Assembly (NCBI GenBank): GCA_001692895.1
Contig: KV748226.1
Span: 1,180,329-1,244,328, forward strand
Reading direction: 5' to 3'
DNA length: 64,000 nucleotides
From: Cenococcum geophilum 1.58
Taxonomy: Eukaryota > Ascomycota > Dothideomycetes > Gloniales > Gloniaceae
Shown here one piece after another: positions 21,685-34,700 of the stretch. Each line of letters starts with the position of its first letter. The first letter of the stretch is position 1. The notes beneath the pieces are model-generated. The model searched no databases, had not been told where the DNA came from, and saw only the letters and a list, made by a program, of their open reading frames with translations. Both the position numbers and the translations under genes were made by a program.

Positions 21685-22080
21685 GGCTCTAGCAACGGTT
21701 ATATAGCGATAATAATAGTCGTCTAGCTCTAATAGTCGTCTAGCTCTAGCGACAGTTATCTAGCTTTAGCGATGGCCATTTAGCTCTAATAACGATTATC
21801 TAGCTCTAGCGACGGTTATCTAGCTCTAGTAATAGTTGTCTAGCTCTAATGACGGTCGTCTAGCTCTAACAGTTATCTAACTCTAGCGACAGTTATCTAG
21901 CTTTGGCGACGGCCGTCTAGCTCTAATAACGGTTGTCTAGCTCTGGCGATAGTTATCTGGCTCTAGCGACGGTCGTTTAGCTCTAATAACGGTCGTCTAG
22001 CTCTAATAACGGTTATCTAGCTCTAACGGTTATCTAGCTCTAGCGATAGTTGTCTAGCTCTAGTAATGGTTATTTACTAG
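21685..22080. repeat. 21-bp minisatellite, about 18 copies
   Basis: Unit TCTAGCTCTAGCGACGGTTA plus one base, with variants differing mainly by C/T and G/A (GCGAC vs ATAAC), and two shortened units lacking about 8 bp. Length is a multiple of three but stops interrupt all frames. Confidence 0.92.
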
Positions 22081-22224
22081 CTATTATTCTAGTGTCTTCC
22101 TAAGTAGGGAAAATATAAGAAAGGGTAAAAAATAAGGTGGCTACTTAGGTATATATAGGGGGTATACTTGGCAGAGGTATATATAAAGGCTATTAGGAAT
22201 ATAGCGGGGACCTAATACGGAGCT

Positions 22225-22445
22225 TTATATAGAGCCTCTGTACGTAAAGCTTTATATAAAACTTCTATACGTAGAGCTTTGCGTAGAGTCTTATGCAAAG
22301 CCTCTATATATAGAGCTTTATATAATGCCTTATATAGAGCCTTATATAGAGCTTTATATAGAGCTTTATATAAAGCTTCACGTAAAGCTTTATACGGAAC
22401 TTTATATGGAACTTTATATAGAATTTTATACGGAGCCTCTATATT
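22225..22445. repeat. 12-bp minisatellite GAGCTTTATATA
   Basis: Tandem 12-bp units (GAGCTTTATATA, GAGCCTTATATA, AAGCTTTATATA). The 63-codon plus frame at 22279 is just (ALYR)n from this repeat, so no gene is called. Confidence 0.9.
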
Positions 22446-22449
22446 AGGG

Positions 22450-22850
22450 AAAAAATTTACTAGTATCTAATTTTACTTTTCTGCTATTTTAGCATTTTCT
22501 AGTATTTAGTAGCTAAATGCTAATACTTAATTATAAATGCGGTATTTAGCTACTAGATATAGCATTTAGTAGCTAAATACTAGTACTTAGTTATAAATGC
22601 GGCATTTAGCTACGTTAGGAAAAAATTTACTAGAATTTAATTTTACCTTTCTACTATTTTAGCATTTTCTAGCATTTCTAGCATTTCCTAGCATTTAGCT
22701 GCTAAATGCGGTATTTAGAATTAAGTGTTAGTATTTAGCTGCTAAATGCGGCATTTATAATTAAGTGTTAGTATTTAGCTGCTAAATGCGGCATTTATAA
22801 TTAAGTGTTAGTATTTAGCTACTAAGTGCTAACTATAAGATTACTAAGCA
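22450..22850. repeat. Repeat array of GCATTTAGCTGCTAAATGC palindromes
   Basis: Several units of about 43 bp with the palindrome GCATTTAGCTGCTAAATGC and GGCATTTATAATTAAGTGTT, plus two copies of GGAAAAAATTTACTAG (22446, 22618). The palindrome words also occur near 20905 and 23125. Confidence 0.8.
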
Positions 22851-22854
22851 TATA

Positions 22855-23055
22855 TGAAAGTATAATTTTTATAATTTTAATATTTTATATATACTTTATT
22901 AATATTACTAAGTATATACAAATGTATAATTTTTATAAATTTAATATTTTATATACGCTTTATTAATATTACTAATTATATAAAAAAGTATAATTTTTAT
23001 AAATTTAATATTATTAATAAAAATAATATATTTTATATTTTATATATATTTTATT
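22855..23055. repeat. AT-only tandem repeat of about 65 bp, three copies
   Basis: Units read AGTATAATTTTTATAA followed by TTTAATATTTTATATA and CTTTATTAATATTACT. The third copy has an insert. Confidence 0.8.
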
Positions 23056-23479
23056 AATATTAGTAAGTATAGGGGGCAGGGTGGTATTACAGAAAAATTT
23101 ACTAGTATCTTAAATTAGGGTTATGCTAATTAAGCAATTTTAGCATTTAGCCGTATTTAGTTGCATTTTGCGGCTATATACTACACCACTAATAATAATA
23201 CTACAATTTGCGGCTAAACGCTGCCTTAATAATAAAAGTGCTATAAGCTATAACTTAATACTCTCTTAGAAATAATAATACTAGAAATATTTTGGTTAAC
23301 TAAGTTTACTATATACGCTATGCTACTACCTATAAGTTACTAGAAGATATATCCCTTAACTTATATATACGCCACTATATAATTATAATAGGTTTTACTA
23401 TATAGCGGCTATATATAGTGTTTAGAACTATCTATAGTTTTATTATACTCTTATAATTATTACTAGTATTAGATAGTCT
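23056..23479. other. RIP-altered sequence before Gypsy-1 pol
   Basis: Another ACAGAAAAATTTACTAG motif at 23081 and GCGGCTA words. No protein can be read. It may hold the RIP-obscured upstream part of Gypsy-1, whose 5' LTR I could not find. Confidence 0.35.
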
Positions 23480-24746
23480 TAATGTCTTCTTTCTTACCTT
23501 AGCCTACTTTTAAGCTTAAATTGGCCTTCTCCTTATACACCGACTTATGCAATAATAACGTAAATTTAGTTAACTTTAATATTCTTTACTTAATACTTAA
23601 CTTCTAATTAGCTATAATAGTATACGAGCAAATGCTCTAAGTTAAAAAGCTAAACTATAAAACGATAAAAAGCCATTAAGGGCTTTACTGCGAAAAGATA
23701 TAGACGGACTAATTAGGTTTAATTATCTAAAAATTATAGCAACTTAAGAAGAACTAGACAGAGTTTATAAGTCACTAAAAAGCTTTTAGGCATAAAGAAT
23801 TCTAGAGGCACAACTAGAGGATCTATAGGTAGATATATACGAGAATTGAGAAATAAAGTATATCCTAAAAAGCATAGCAGAGTATTTTGTGGAGGACTTA
23901 AGGATATAATAGAGCCATGGGCTTAGTGTTAAGACTTTAAGAAGAGTATATTATTAACAAAATTTAGGGTATAGCTAGAAAAGTAATAAAGGAGTATCTA
24001 AATTGCTAAAGGAATAAACTAATAAGGCACAAGCCGTATAGAGGGCTACAATCCATTAAAATACTAAAGAGACTATAGGAAGTCATATTGTGGGACTTTA
24101 TTATTAAGTTACTAAGGTTAAGAGATCCTATTACCGGATAAGATTATAACGCAATTTTAGTAATAGTGGATAAGCTTATAAAGTGGGGATACTTTATAGC
24201 ATATATAGAAGAAATATTAGCAGAAGATATCGCTAGAATCTATATAAAAAAAGTGTTTATAAAACATAGAGTACTAAGCAAGATTATATTAGATAAAGAT
24301 TTAAGATTTATAGTAGCATTCTAGGAGGTATTCTTAGCGGAGTAAGGAGTTAGAGCAGCAACTTTTACTATATATTATCCGCAGACAGACGGTTAAATAA
24401 AAAGATTAAATTAGACACTAGAATAGTACCTAAGATATTATATAAATTACGTATAGAATAATTGGGTATTATTATTACTAGTTATATAATTTACGTATAA
24501 TACAACACTATAAGAAGGAATAGGTATATTACTATTTAAGGTAAATTACGGATATAAGCTAAGAATATCGCCATTACTATAGTAAGTAAAGAAGATAAGT
24601 AGTATAGCTAAAAAAAGAATAAAGATATTAATAAATCTTTATACAAACCTTATAGAATTAGTAGAAGCAGTATAAGAAAAAATAAAAAGGTACTATAATA
24701 CTAAGAGATCTAAGGGACTAGATCTTAACGAAGGAGATAAAGTATA
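23480..24746 (+). pseudogene. Gypsy-1 pol: integrase part, broken
   Basis: The plus strand gives an integrase with RIP stops: a damaged zinc-binding region near 23970-24060, then the catalytic core LRDPITG..DYNAILVIVDK at 24110-24180, HRVLSKIILDKDLRF near 24265, and YYPQTDG near 24375 before the third acidic residue region. The text ends at GDKVY (24746), where Copia-1 is inserted inside a Trp codon. The reading resumes at 41412. The 5' limit and the reverse transcriptase of this copy are not readable. Confidence 0.82.
24742..24746. repeat. Target duplication, left of Copia-1
   Basis: GTATA here matches GTATG at 41412-41416, differing by one G-to-A step. Confidence 0.85.
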
Positions 24747-24912
24747 TATTGGTCACACAGGGTGACTTACCAATAACGACTACTTAAGTAGGTTACAGTG
24801 ATGTTAGTTAATAAAGCTTATTAATTAAAATAAGGAAGGGCGAGGAGCTTAAAACTCCTCGCCACGCTAGTGCCGCGGCGTTACGTAACGACCGTATACC
24901 TTATTCCCGACA
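24747..24912 (-). repeat. Copia-1 LTR (3' in element sense)
   Basis: 166 bp, TATTGGTCACACAGGG...TTCCCGACA; the first TA is TG in the right copy. Contains GGCGAGGAGCTTAAAACTCC, a small hairpin. Confidence 0.9.
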
Positions 24913-25092
24913 CTAGCAACTCTCCTTTTATAGTTACCATCTATATACAAATACTGCTTAACTAGTGTAATAAATATTAATCCTCCTTACTTACTATTGC
25001 TATTGTAATATAAGTCTCGCTATCCTAAAAGTTGCCTTTTAGCACGTGGTGCTTTCTTACTTAGAGTCGTAGAAGGATATTATACTAGGGCC

Positions 25093-25168
25093 GCTAAGGC
25101 GCTAGCCGTAAGCAAGCTAATAGCAATTTTCTATCCTGGGGATAAAAAATCCTAATTAGCTGGGTTAA
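25093..25168. repeat. Shared hairpin motif, copy 1 (in Copia-1)
   Basis: GGCGCTAG...AAGCAAGCTAATAGCAATTT then CTATCCTGGGGATA as the hairpin tip. Nearly the same 70 bp occurs at 47661-47735 in Copia-2, and in reverse orientation in both Gypsy-2 copies. Confidence 0.8.
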
Positions 25169-25299
25169 GTTAGGGTCTGTAGAATATTATGCTAAAAAAG
25201 TCTTAGTAAGAGAATCTGACTAATTAGACAACTTTAACCGCCGGTTAAAGTTCCTAAATATCTTAAGACCTTATATAACTAAGAAATTTCTAGGGACTC

Positions 25300-27952
25300 C
25301 CTTTTAACCTAACCTTTAACTCGTATATATAGAGTATTTATATTAATAAACGTCTCTAGTGCCTTATTTGGGTTCGCCTTTGTTATTATATCTATTAGGT
25401 TATTTTAGCCGTTAATCTATTAAATCTTAAAGAGTTCTTAACGCTTATAGGATTACTAAAGTGCTATAATATTAATTATAAGGCGCTTCTCCTTTATGGT
25501 ATTAAGCTTAACTAAACACTTATAGAGGGAATATAAGTCAGTGTATATAATTATAGAGATAATAGGAAGTTCGAGTTAATCTATAATTATCTTTAGGGTA
25601 GTTCCAATTGTAATTACTATATTAACTCCGCTAACTATTCTATATATCTCTAACGCTAAAATACTTTAGGTAACGCGCTTGCTCTTAGTTAAGCTCTAAT
25701 AGATAAGATTATTATAGATTATAAAATTATTCTCTCTAGTAAATTCGTTCGCGATAATAATTTTATATCCTAACTAGGAGCTAAAATCTTTATTATTTAT
25801 AAACGATTTATTAACAAATACAAAGAGCTTAGTAGTAGGAAGATTAATAGGCACGTAAAGTAGTCCCCGGTTAAGATAGTTTATTTATTAAAAAAAACGT
25901 TTATTTAGGGTAAGAATGTTATCCTTAGTTAGTTTCTAGTATTAGGCGGTAATAAAGAGATTAAATAAAGCCTTAGGTTAACAGATAGAAGCAACATAAG
26001 CTTTATAAGCGCGTTACTCCATATATCCTTACTTTAGGGAATTAACATTAATAACGTTAATCTTCTTACCTTAACCCTTCTGGCACAAAGCAATAGAATC
26101 CTTATTTAGGGAGAGGGTGCATCTATTAAAGAGTAATAGTATTATTAAATTAAGCTTTTCTTTTAGCTTTACTATAAGATTTACCTTTACTAGCTTATTT
26201 TCTTTAAGAGCTAAAAATTAGTTATCTTCTAAGATAATTATATTATTAGTTTATATACCGACAATTCTAAATAGAGTTCCTATGGTTATAATAAGGAAGC
26301 AGGGATTAAATATAGAAGTAGTTATTAAAAGCTTCTCTTTATGGTACTTACTATAGGTAGCCCACTAGTAAGTTCCTACCTCTGCAATTCTATATAATGG
26401 CTTAAGTATAACTATAATCGTATCTTTAGGATACTAGTGGCGAATTTGCTCCAAAAGGTATACTAATATTAAGCGCTAAAGGTGCGTCTCTAATTAGGTA
26501 TAGGCTTAAGTAATATCTCGCAAATAAACCGCCATTCTATTCTTTATTAAGGAGGGAGCTAGCGTAACAATAACTTGCTAACTAGCTCGTTAAATTATAG
26601 GAGATTATATAAGAATTACCTCCTTACCATTGTCGTTATAGCCTTAGATAACGAGCCTTAATTTCTTAAATAGGGTATTAGTAGCTTTGCCCTTAATCTC
26701 GTTAACTATCCTTAACTTAAAGATACGGACTCCATCGAATTTAATAGGGTTATACTTCTTAAATTTAAAGACTCCTCTTATAATAAGACCATCGATCTCC
26801 TACTTATTAGATGCTTAAAAAGGAGCTCCTAANGTTATAATACAACCTTCCTTTTAGAGCTGTTTTACAAGTTTAAAGTTAGCCTTCTCCTTAGCTATTA
26901 TAAAGGCCATTAATAGCTTAACTCTATTCTTAATAGCGGCAATAAATTACTCTTTAAAATTAATAAGATGTTAGTAATTTTATAATCCCTTTAGGCAACC
27001 TTTACTGCGTTATAGTTGCGGCATATCTACTATAATTATATTAGGATTATAGTCGTCTTTTAGAGCATATTAATCGTGGTTCTCCTTTAGGGTATCTTTT
27101 AGGGTATCCTATAAAGGCTTAAAACTATTATCTTTATAGTAAGGCTTAATAACGGTTAAATAGAATTAAGTGGGTCTATAAGGCATCTAAATAGTATAAG
27201 TTTAACTATTAATTATAATAAGTTAATATAGGCCTAACTATCCTCCCTTTTTACATTATACACGTACCTTAGACTAGAGTGGCAAATTAAGCGTAGTTAA
27301 GGTATTTAGGCTATTTCTTATTCCTAGTACGTTGTTAACCTAGCGTATAGCGTAAAGACGTCGCACCTCCTTTATTGCCTTGCGAATAGCCTTAGCTCAT
27401 TATATAATAGAGGGAGATAGTAAAGAATTATTAGTTATTTAAGGGTAGGCGCTAAAGACTAGTAATATAGGTATAAGTCTATCTAGGCCAGCTAAATTAT
27501 TAATAGCTTTAATAGCTATTTATAAGGTAAGTTCTTCGCTAGCGTCCTCTAGTTTTAAAGAGATAATCTTATATACGCGGTATAATAGCGTATAATATTG
27601 CTCTACTTTTCTAATACTGTTATGTGCCTTAATAGGGACTTCCTTAACCTTAATTGCTATTACTTTTATTTATTATTAAAACTCTATAGATAAGAAGTTC
27701 TTTCCTATATTATAGACGATTTAATTAGGGGGTCCTAGGTAGATATTAATCTAGTATAATTAAAGGGTATCCTATACGTTCCTAGCTAATATATCCTTTA
27801 AGAATTATGCGGCTTAGAAGGAGGTTAAGAAGTCAATAACTTAGAGTACTAGCTTGCCGCTAAAATATATAACGTTAATAATAATATAGAAGTTAAAGTC
27901 GTAGTTATCTTTAAGGGTAAACTTAAATCGGCTAGGGGACTTCTGGTTTATT
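25300..27952 (-). pseudogene. Copia-1 pol, integrase-RT-RNase H part
   Basis: Minus-strand text with stops. The readable end of the RT and connection region lies near 26380-25880 (ITIGT, then QLFSALEEN-like text, NVNSLKQGY-like, YVASIC.PKALFNLF). RNase H-like text follows to about 25300. The integrase and the RT palm lie between 27950 and 26400 but are heavily altered, so limits inside this span are approximate. One N at 26833. Confidence 0.65.
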
Positions 27953-27958
27953 TAGTAG
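27953..27958. repeat. Target duplication, left of Gypsy-2 copy A
   Basis: TAGTAG, repeated exactly at 38551-38556 on the other side of the element. Confidence 0.75.
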
Positions 27959-28234
27959 TGTAGGAAGGTATAACCTCTCTAAGATAGGAAAGTCTTAGTG
28001 CTATCTATTAGTTAGTCAGTCAGTCTGTTAGTCGGTTACTATTAGTTAGAATTAAGCAGTAAGAAGAGAAAGAAAAGAGTGTATTAAAGGAAAATTGTAT
28101 ATCTATTGGTCTCGCCTAAGTTATTGAAGACTCTAAGGGCTTTAGACCGACCTATATAACTATAAAAGGCCTAGGCTCTCCCAAAGCTACGCCTAATCTA
28201 GATATTAAATTTAAGGGGCCAAATTACACCACTA
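27959..28234 (-). repeat. Gypsy-2 copy A LTR (3' in element sense)
   Basis: 276 bp. The same sequence occurs at 38275-38550 and 57487-57763 with mainly transition differences. Contains TAAGAAGAGAAAGAAAAGAG and short TCAG/GTTAG repeats. Confidence 0.92.
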
Positions 28235-28399
28235 TATACCTCCCCTACCTAAGTTGTTGTCCCCTAACGATTCCTAAAACTCTAAAACTCCTTATCTTTA
28301 AAATAAAGGCGCGGTAGGTGATTATATATATTCCTTGCCCTTACTATAAACCCAAGATAGTAAATAAGGAGACTCCGTTCTAGTTAAACGAGACCGTTC

Positions 28400-31300
28400 T
28401 TATCCGCCTGGCTAAGTAGTATAAGATATATTAGACTGGCGGCTCTTAGATAATATAGCTCTTTCGCGTCCTTCTACTTGCTCGGTTCTATTCTATAATT
28501 CTTTAGGCAACTTTATATAACTCTATCCTTCTGCAATAATTAGGGGTACTCTACTTAGGTCTACCGTAATAGTTAAAGGATTAATTCTATTGTTAACGCA
28601 GTAGAAGTATAAGCGGCTATTAAAGCGCCCTATTTTAGTTATATATATAAGCTAAAACGCATCCTTATAGTTCTTAACGGCCTTTAGACGATAGAAATGC
28701 ATCTATTTCGCGACTTTATTCCCATTACCGGTAAAAAAAAAAATTATAGTCTTAGATTACTACTAGAGAATCCTATTGTTATTTACTAAGAAGGGTGTTA
28801 GATAGAACGCTGGCAGCTATAAGCTTAACTACTACAGGGAAGCAATATAGAATTGCGCTGTAGAGATTAGTATGTCCAGACAGCGTATAGGGCGGCGCTC
28901 TTAAGTCTTAGTACGTATCTACCAACTCTACCTAAGTGCCTCCTTTAGTGACCTTAAGGTTATTATAATCGTCCTAAATACTAATAAATTATAGTAGTAT
29001 TGTTTGTTAGGTTCTAGTTAAAGGTTCTTTTACTCTATAAGGAAGGTAAGGCATAGTTATACGTATATCTCCTTTTTTATATAGCTAAGCTACCTAGTTA
29101 GTTGCATACTTTTCTACGTCTTTAGTAGTCTAGTCTTAGTTAAAGATCTTATAAATAAATCCGTCGCCCTTAATTAAACCTTATACCTTAAGATTATTCT
29201 ACTATAATTTTAGGTAGTAATATATACTGGGTAGAATAATTATCTAGAGAAACGCTCCCTTAGATTATATTAGCACCGCGTTTACTTTTAAGGAGTAAGG
29301 GAATATTAACGTTAATATAGCGGAAAGCTGTAGAGTCTCCTTTAACCGCGAATTTTATATAATAAGGGTAGGAAATAAGTTACTACTAGCTATTAGGTCT
29401 AAGAGCGCAATAGAGATAATAATACTAAGGGTTTTATCTTATTAGCTATTAGTAAAGACCATAAACCATCGTTCTTAACTAGCTATAATTTAGCCGCCCA
29501 TTAATTAGACGCTAATAGTGGCGGTATATACGTATTTCCTTATTAATTATTGCTAAGATACTAGAATCCCACCACTAACTAAACACGTTTAAAATTACAG
29601 ATCCTTCTCGCTACTACACTTCTTAGTCTTTTAGTAATATTATCCAATTAAATAAAGCCTCTCTATTGTATAAAAACCTTAGCGCTAAGTTATAAATAAA
29701 CTTATATAGTTTTAAAGAATTAGATGGAATTAAAGGTCTATAAGCCTTTCTAAACTAAGAGTACGTAGTAGGATTGGTCTTTATAGTGTTAAGGTAGTAA
29801 TAAGCGTAATATATTAAATGGAGTCTATAGTATAGTGTAGTATAGTTTAAACCCTTTATTGCTAAACCTATACGTCCTCTTATAGCTTATATATATATCT
29901 AGCAGACCTTATATATCTCTAGATTAAAACTAGCTGCCCTATACTAACTGCGTAAGAGCTTTATAACCTTAGTTAGTTTAATTTTAGTAGTTTAGTTTAA
30001 GGACGCCTTAAGATAAATAGGTATATCATCCTTATAGTTACATCCTCGTTTTACGCATAGTGTCGCTATAGTATTTACGGCCTCCTTAATATACTCCTTA
30101 TTATCTCCTAGCTTAATAACGTTCTTATTAAATATTAATTCTACTCCTAGCCCTCCTACTTTTAGGTAAGCAATTATTAGTCCCCTTTTTAGATTTCTTT
30201 TTAATAAAGATACTAGTAGCTGTGAGGGCAAGCTAATAGGCGTTCTAGCTACAAGAATACTCTCGTTTATAGATAATAAAGGTAAGTTAACTAATATAGG
30301 TAATCCTTATTAGGACGGACTTGGCATAATACTAATACCTCCTCCTTAAATAGGTGTTAATGGCTAAAAGGCTAAGGGATTTATTATATTAAAAGCATGC
30401 CGTAAATATATTTGCAGTGTAAGAGCTAAGCTCTCTCCTACTTATCTGATTTTAACATTAGTAACCTTTAGTCCTATAGTAGTTAGTCTTTTACTTCTTA
30501 GCGGTAGGTCCTTATTTAGAATAAGGAAGCTAGTTAAGTGTCTTCCTAAACCATACTTATTTACTACCTAGTCTAATATTGCCCTTCCTAATATCTTAGA
30601 CGTAAGCGCAAAATCGGTTGGCTATAGTTAAGTAGTATTCTTAATGCCACGTCCTAGATGTTTAAGCCTATTAATTAGAGCTTTATTAACTCTTGCTATA
30701 ACTTTAGAAAGTGGGTAGATTACGAGCTTTTAGATAGCGGAGAGGAAGTTATAGAAAACTGCGTATTTTAGTGGTCCGTTAAGAATATCTTATCCCTAAG
30801 CCTTTTAGATGGTTTCTCTAGCTTTATTATATTAGTTTCTCTAATCTTTAGCCATTTTACTAACATTAGAGATATCCTTAAAGATTAATATAAATGCGTT
30901 CTTTCCTAAAGATACTTATAGCCTGTTATCTTAGTTAATAAAATTAACTACTATATTAGCAGTATCTGCGTAGTTTTCTTATAAGAGCAAAATCTTGTTA
31001 TAGATTTAGATAAGCACTACTTAATGCTAATTAACCGCGAAGCCTCTAACTTCTGCTAGGACGTTACTAATCTATTACTTAGCTCCTTTATAGAGGACTA
31101 GTGGTTTGCTAGATAAAGATATAATAAGTATATTATTATTCTTAATTCTACCTAGTTTCTACTTTAGTTAATTATAACTATCTCTAAGGTTTATTAAGGG
31201 CGAAAAGGTAAAGTTCTAAATAGGGTTTCCTAATTTAAATAGTCTACTAAATTTAGGTAGTAGTATAGAGTTCTGCTGGCTCTAATCGTTAAATAGACTA

Positions 31301-31700
31301 ATTATAATTTTCTATACCCGGTATAGAAAATCGCTATTAGCTTAATAAAGGCGGTAAGCGGAACTAATATCTTTGCAGTAAATAATACTAGATAGCTATA
31401 TATAAACATTCCTCTATCCTTACCTTACTATTAATACGTATTAAATTCCTATAACTAAAAAAGCAAATAAGAAAGCGTAATAGAAAGAGCTTTAGGAAAT
31501 ACGGCAAATAAACGGACGGATTGCACGGCTGTTATCTATATCCCTTCCCCTACCTTAAAACTTAACTATCCCCTAGTTAAATATTTTATATTTAGTTCTA
31601 TTAAATAATCTTTCTAAAACGCGCACTTCTTAAAATACGCAGCGTTGTAATACTAGTGGATTTTACGTGTCTTCCTTAGGCTTTAGCTTTGCTGTTATTT
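28400..31700 (-). pseudogene. Gypsy-2 extra reading frame after integrase, unknown
   Basis: Between the integrase end and the 3' LTR lies a long minus-strand frame, readable with only RIP-type stops in both copies (copy B: 57900-61250). Readable pieces include SLERHLTGFFILNKDLPLRS, TIGLEITNVKIRQAG, VGGLGVELIFNKNVIK and KEYIKEAVDTIA. It is not gag, protease, RT, RNase H, integrase or chromodomain. I do not recognise the family and see no membrane segment that would suggest an envelope protein. It may be a captured gene. Confidence 0.55.
31307..31332. repeat. Shared hairpin motif, copy 2 (in Gypsy-2 A)
   Basis: Core ATTTTCTATACCCGGTATAG plus AAAAT, with flanks that in reverse complement read AAGCTAATAGCG and TAATTAGTCTATTTAAC, matching the Copia-1 and Copia-2 copies. 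Confidence 0.8.
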
Positions 31701-31789
31701 CTTATAGTATAGTTCTACCTAACTAGTTAAGCTGGTCCTTTTAGCGGACTTTAGATATCTCTTATTAATAAAACTTCTTTAATCTATTC

Positions 31790-34700
31790 CCTAAAGTTTA
31801 GTCGCGGAACGGCGTGCCGTTAAGATCCTTAATTAAGTACTATCCTTTATAAGGGTAACTCTTACGTATATAGAACGGGCCCAGCTATTTTAGATCTAAC
31901 TTATAACTACTAGAATAATCTTACTTAAGCTATATGTTATAGAGTATAACTATATCTCTAACCTTAAATCCGTCCTAGCGAATGTAATAAGTGTTGTTAA
32001 AATACTCCTTATTTACTACCCTTAGTCGTCTTATACGCGCTACAGCCTCTTATATATCCGCGTCTCTTTAGTTAAACTATTTTACGCGAAGTGCTAGCAG
32101 CTCTATAGTAGTCCGGACCGTTTACTAAGGTAGTATTTACTAGGTGGGTATATAGAGCTTAATAAAAAGGATATACTTATACCCGCATATAACTCTTACT
32201 AGCGTCATTCCCGTAGACCGCTTAATAGTTATTTTATTAGCCTATAAGACGGTATAAAGATTGTCTAGCTATAAGCCATCTATCTTTACTAAAGCGTCTA
32301 TTATAGATTTGTGACCTTATTCTATAAAGCCTTACCCCTATAGGTAATATACGAAAGCTATAACCCTTTTTATATTATAGAGCTCTATAAGCGTAGTAGT
32401 AATATTAGCATTCTCTCCTCTACCGTCTATAGAGAGCTGTTTAAATACTCCCTATTAGTAGATAACGTCTTTATAGAGGAACTTCGCTATACTTTTTATA
32501 TCTTTCTTTTAAAGGGCCTAAGCCTCTATTTATCTAAATATATATTTTTAAGCAATAGCTAGGTACCAGAATCCTAGACGGTTTAGTAGTATATATATAA
32601 TATCTACCGCTACTTATTACTATAAGGTAAACTCCTACGTAGGGTATATTACTTCTTCTTCTTATTCTAGCTGTTATTCCTAGCACTATAGGCATAACTT
32701 AATATGCTATAATATCTAATCCTATAGTCCTGGCCACTAGTATTAATTTAAGACCCTTTAGTACGTTCCCTCCCGTCTATAATGTCTACTCTAATTATAA
32801 AGGCTTTTAATAATCTCTTGCCAAGTAGTCTCGTTATTAACTACCTTATATATTAGTACACTCTTAGACTGTTAACGGAAAAGCTATTAATTACGCATTA
32901 GAAACCTTAGCGTATACCACTTAAACCTTTTAAATTTCTTAGTATTTATCTCTTTTGGCCGTTATAAGGTTACTAGCCACTTTATAATCTTCTAAGATTC
33001 CTCTAAATATAAGTCTTCTAATAGCAGATCCGCTTCTATTTTAAGAGGGCTGGCTATATATTCTAAGGCACTTAGCTTATAGTTAATAAACTCCTTAATA
33101 TCCTTAGTTGGCTTATTAGGTTGTTTGCTATTAGGTAGCTATTATAAAAGTTTATTAGCTAGGCTATTTTTCTTCCCTAGCATATATCTAATATTAAAGT
33201 CCTATAGCTAGATCTATGCTAGCTATCTTATTATTAAGGCTCTAGGTAAATTAGTAACGGCACGATTTAGCTATATAACTAGGGTATTTATATCCGTCTC
33301 CACTATAAAGCGAACGCCGTATAGGTATATACGACACTTCTTTAACGCATATAGTAACGCCTAATATTTAAGCTTTCCTAAGTTATATTTCTGCTCCGCC
33401 TAAGACTAGATACCGCTTTTATATTAATATAGGTAATAATAACCTTATGTATCTAGTTATATAAGGCCGCACCTCTACCCATTCTTATATCTATTAACGG
33501 CGAGAATAATTAGCCTAGCCCCTTTACTATAATCTAGCTAAACTAATACGGGTGTAGTAGTAACTGTATACTTTAGAGTCTTTATAGCGGCTATCTGCTC
33601 TATACCCTATATAAATGGAACGTTTACTTATAGCAGTCGGAAGATTAGCTCTGCCTTAATTGCGAAGTCTTTTACCTATATTTAGTAATATATAACAACT
33701 TCTAGGAACGCTTAGGCTAATATAATATCTTCGCAATCTTTCTAGTAAATGATCTTTGCGACCTTTAACTCTTTCAGATATCGCCCTTTTCTATTATAAT
33801 AGTAGCCAACTACTATAATCTCGTCTTTATAGAAATGAGACTTTACGCCTAAGATTATACACCTAGCTTGTTCTAAATTAGTAAGTACTCCGTCTAGCCA
33901 TATAATATATTCTAGAATATATCTATATACGCCTAGAAGGCTCTCCTCCCTATTATATACTATCTATAGGCCTTTTACTATAATGTTATCTAGAAATAGT
34001 AGGGTATAGTATAGGATATACCATTCTAAGATCTTAGTAATTATCCGCATAAACTAGGCTACGAAATTTATACCTTTTATAGGCACCGTTATTTATTATA
34101 AAAGTCCCAGAGGTATTATAAAAGCTATTAAGTTCCGGCTTTCTATATCTAGCTCTAATTAATTATAGCTAGAGAAAAAGTTCACTAGAGATATAACCTT
34201 ATACCCCGCAAACTCCTTAGAAAATTCATTAGTATATAGCGGTAGATTTGCGTCCCTAATAGTTACTTAGTTAATATTTATTGCCGCGTTAATTAGTTAG
34301 TACTTATTACGTTCCTTCTTACTTATAAAAAACTATAGATTCCTATATAGGCTTTCGCAATATTCTAGAGTCCTTTAAACTAGTTGTTCTTGTAATATAT
34401 TTATTACTTCTCCTTATAGGGCCCTAGGTACTAAAAAGTTTAGTACTTACTATACCTTATACGGCACGGTTTTAATCTTTAGTAGTAGAGTTATATCTTT
34501 GCTAACGCGACCTATCTTAGAGAACTCTTATACTAGAGCCTCTTTTTAATTAAATAGTATAGCCTTAAGGATCTCTTATTCTCTTGGCTAAATATCTCCT
34601 ATAATTATACGCTCTAATTATTCTAGCTTTAGTCGTATACTACGGGCCAGCTTAGTATATCGCGGCTTAAGAAAATAATTATACGGCCTAAGAGGCAATC

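Noticed and set aside
22279..22470. 63-codon frame MRRVLCKAS...
   Set aside because: (ALYR)n read from a 12-bp minisatellite.
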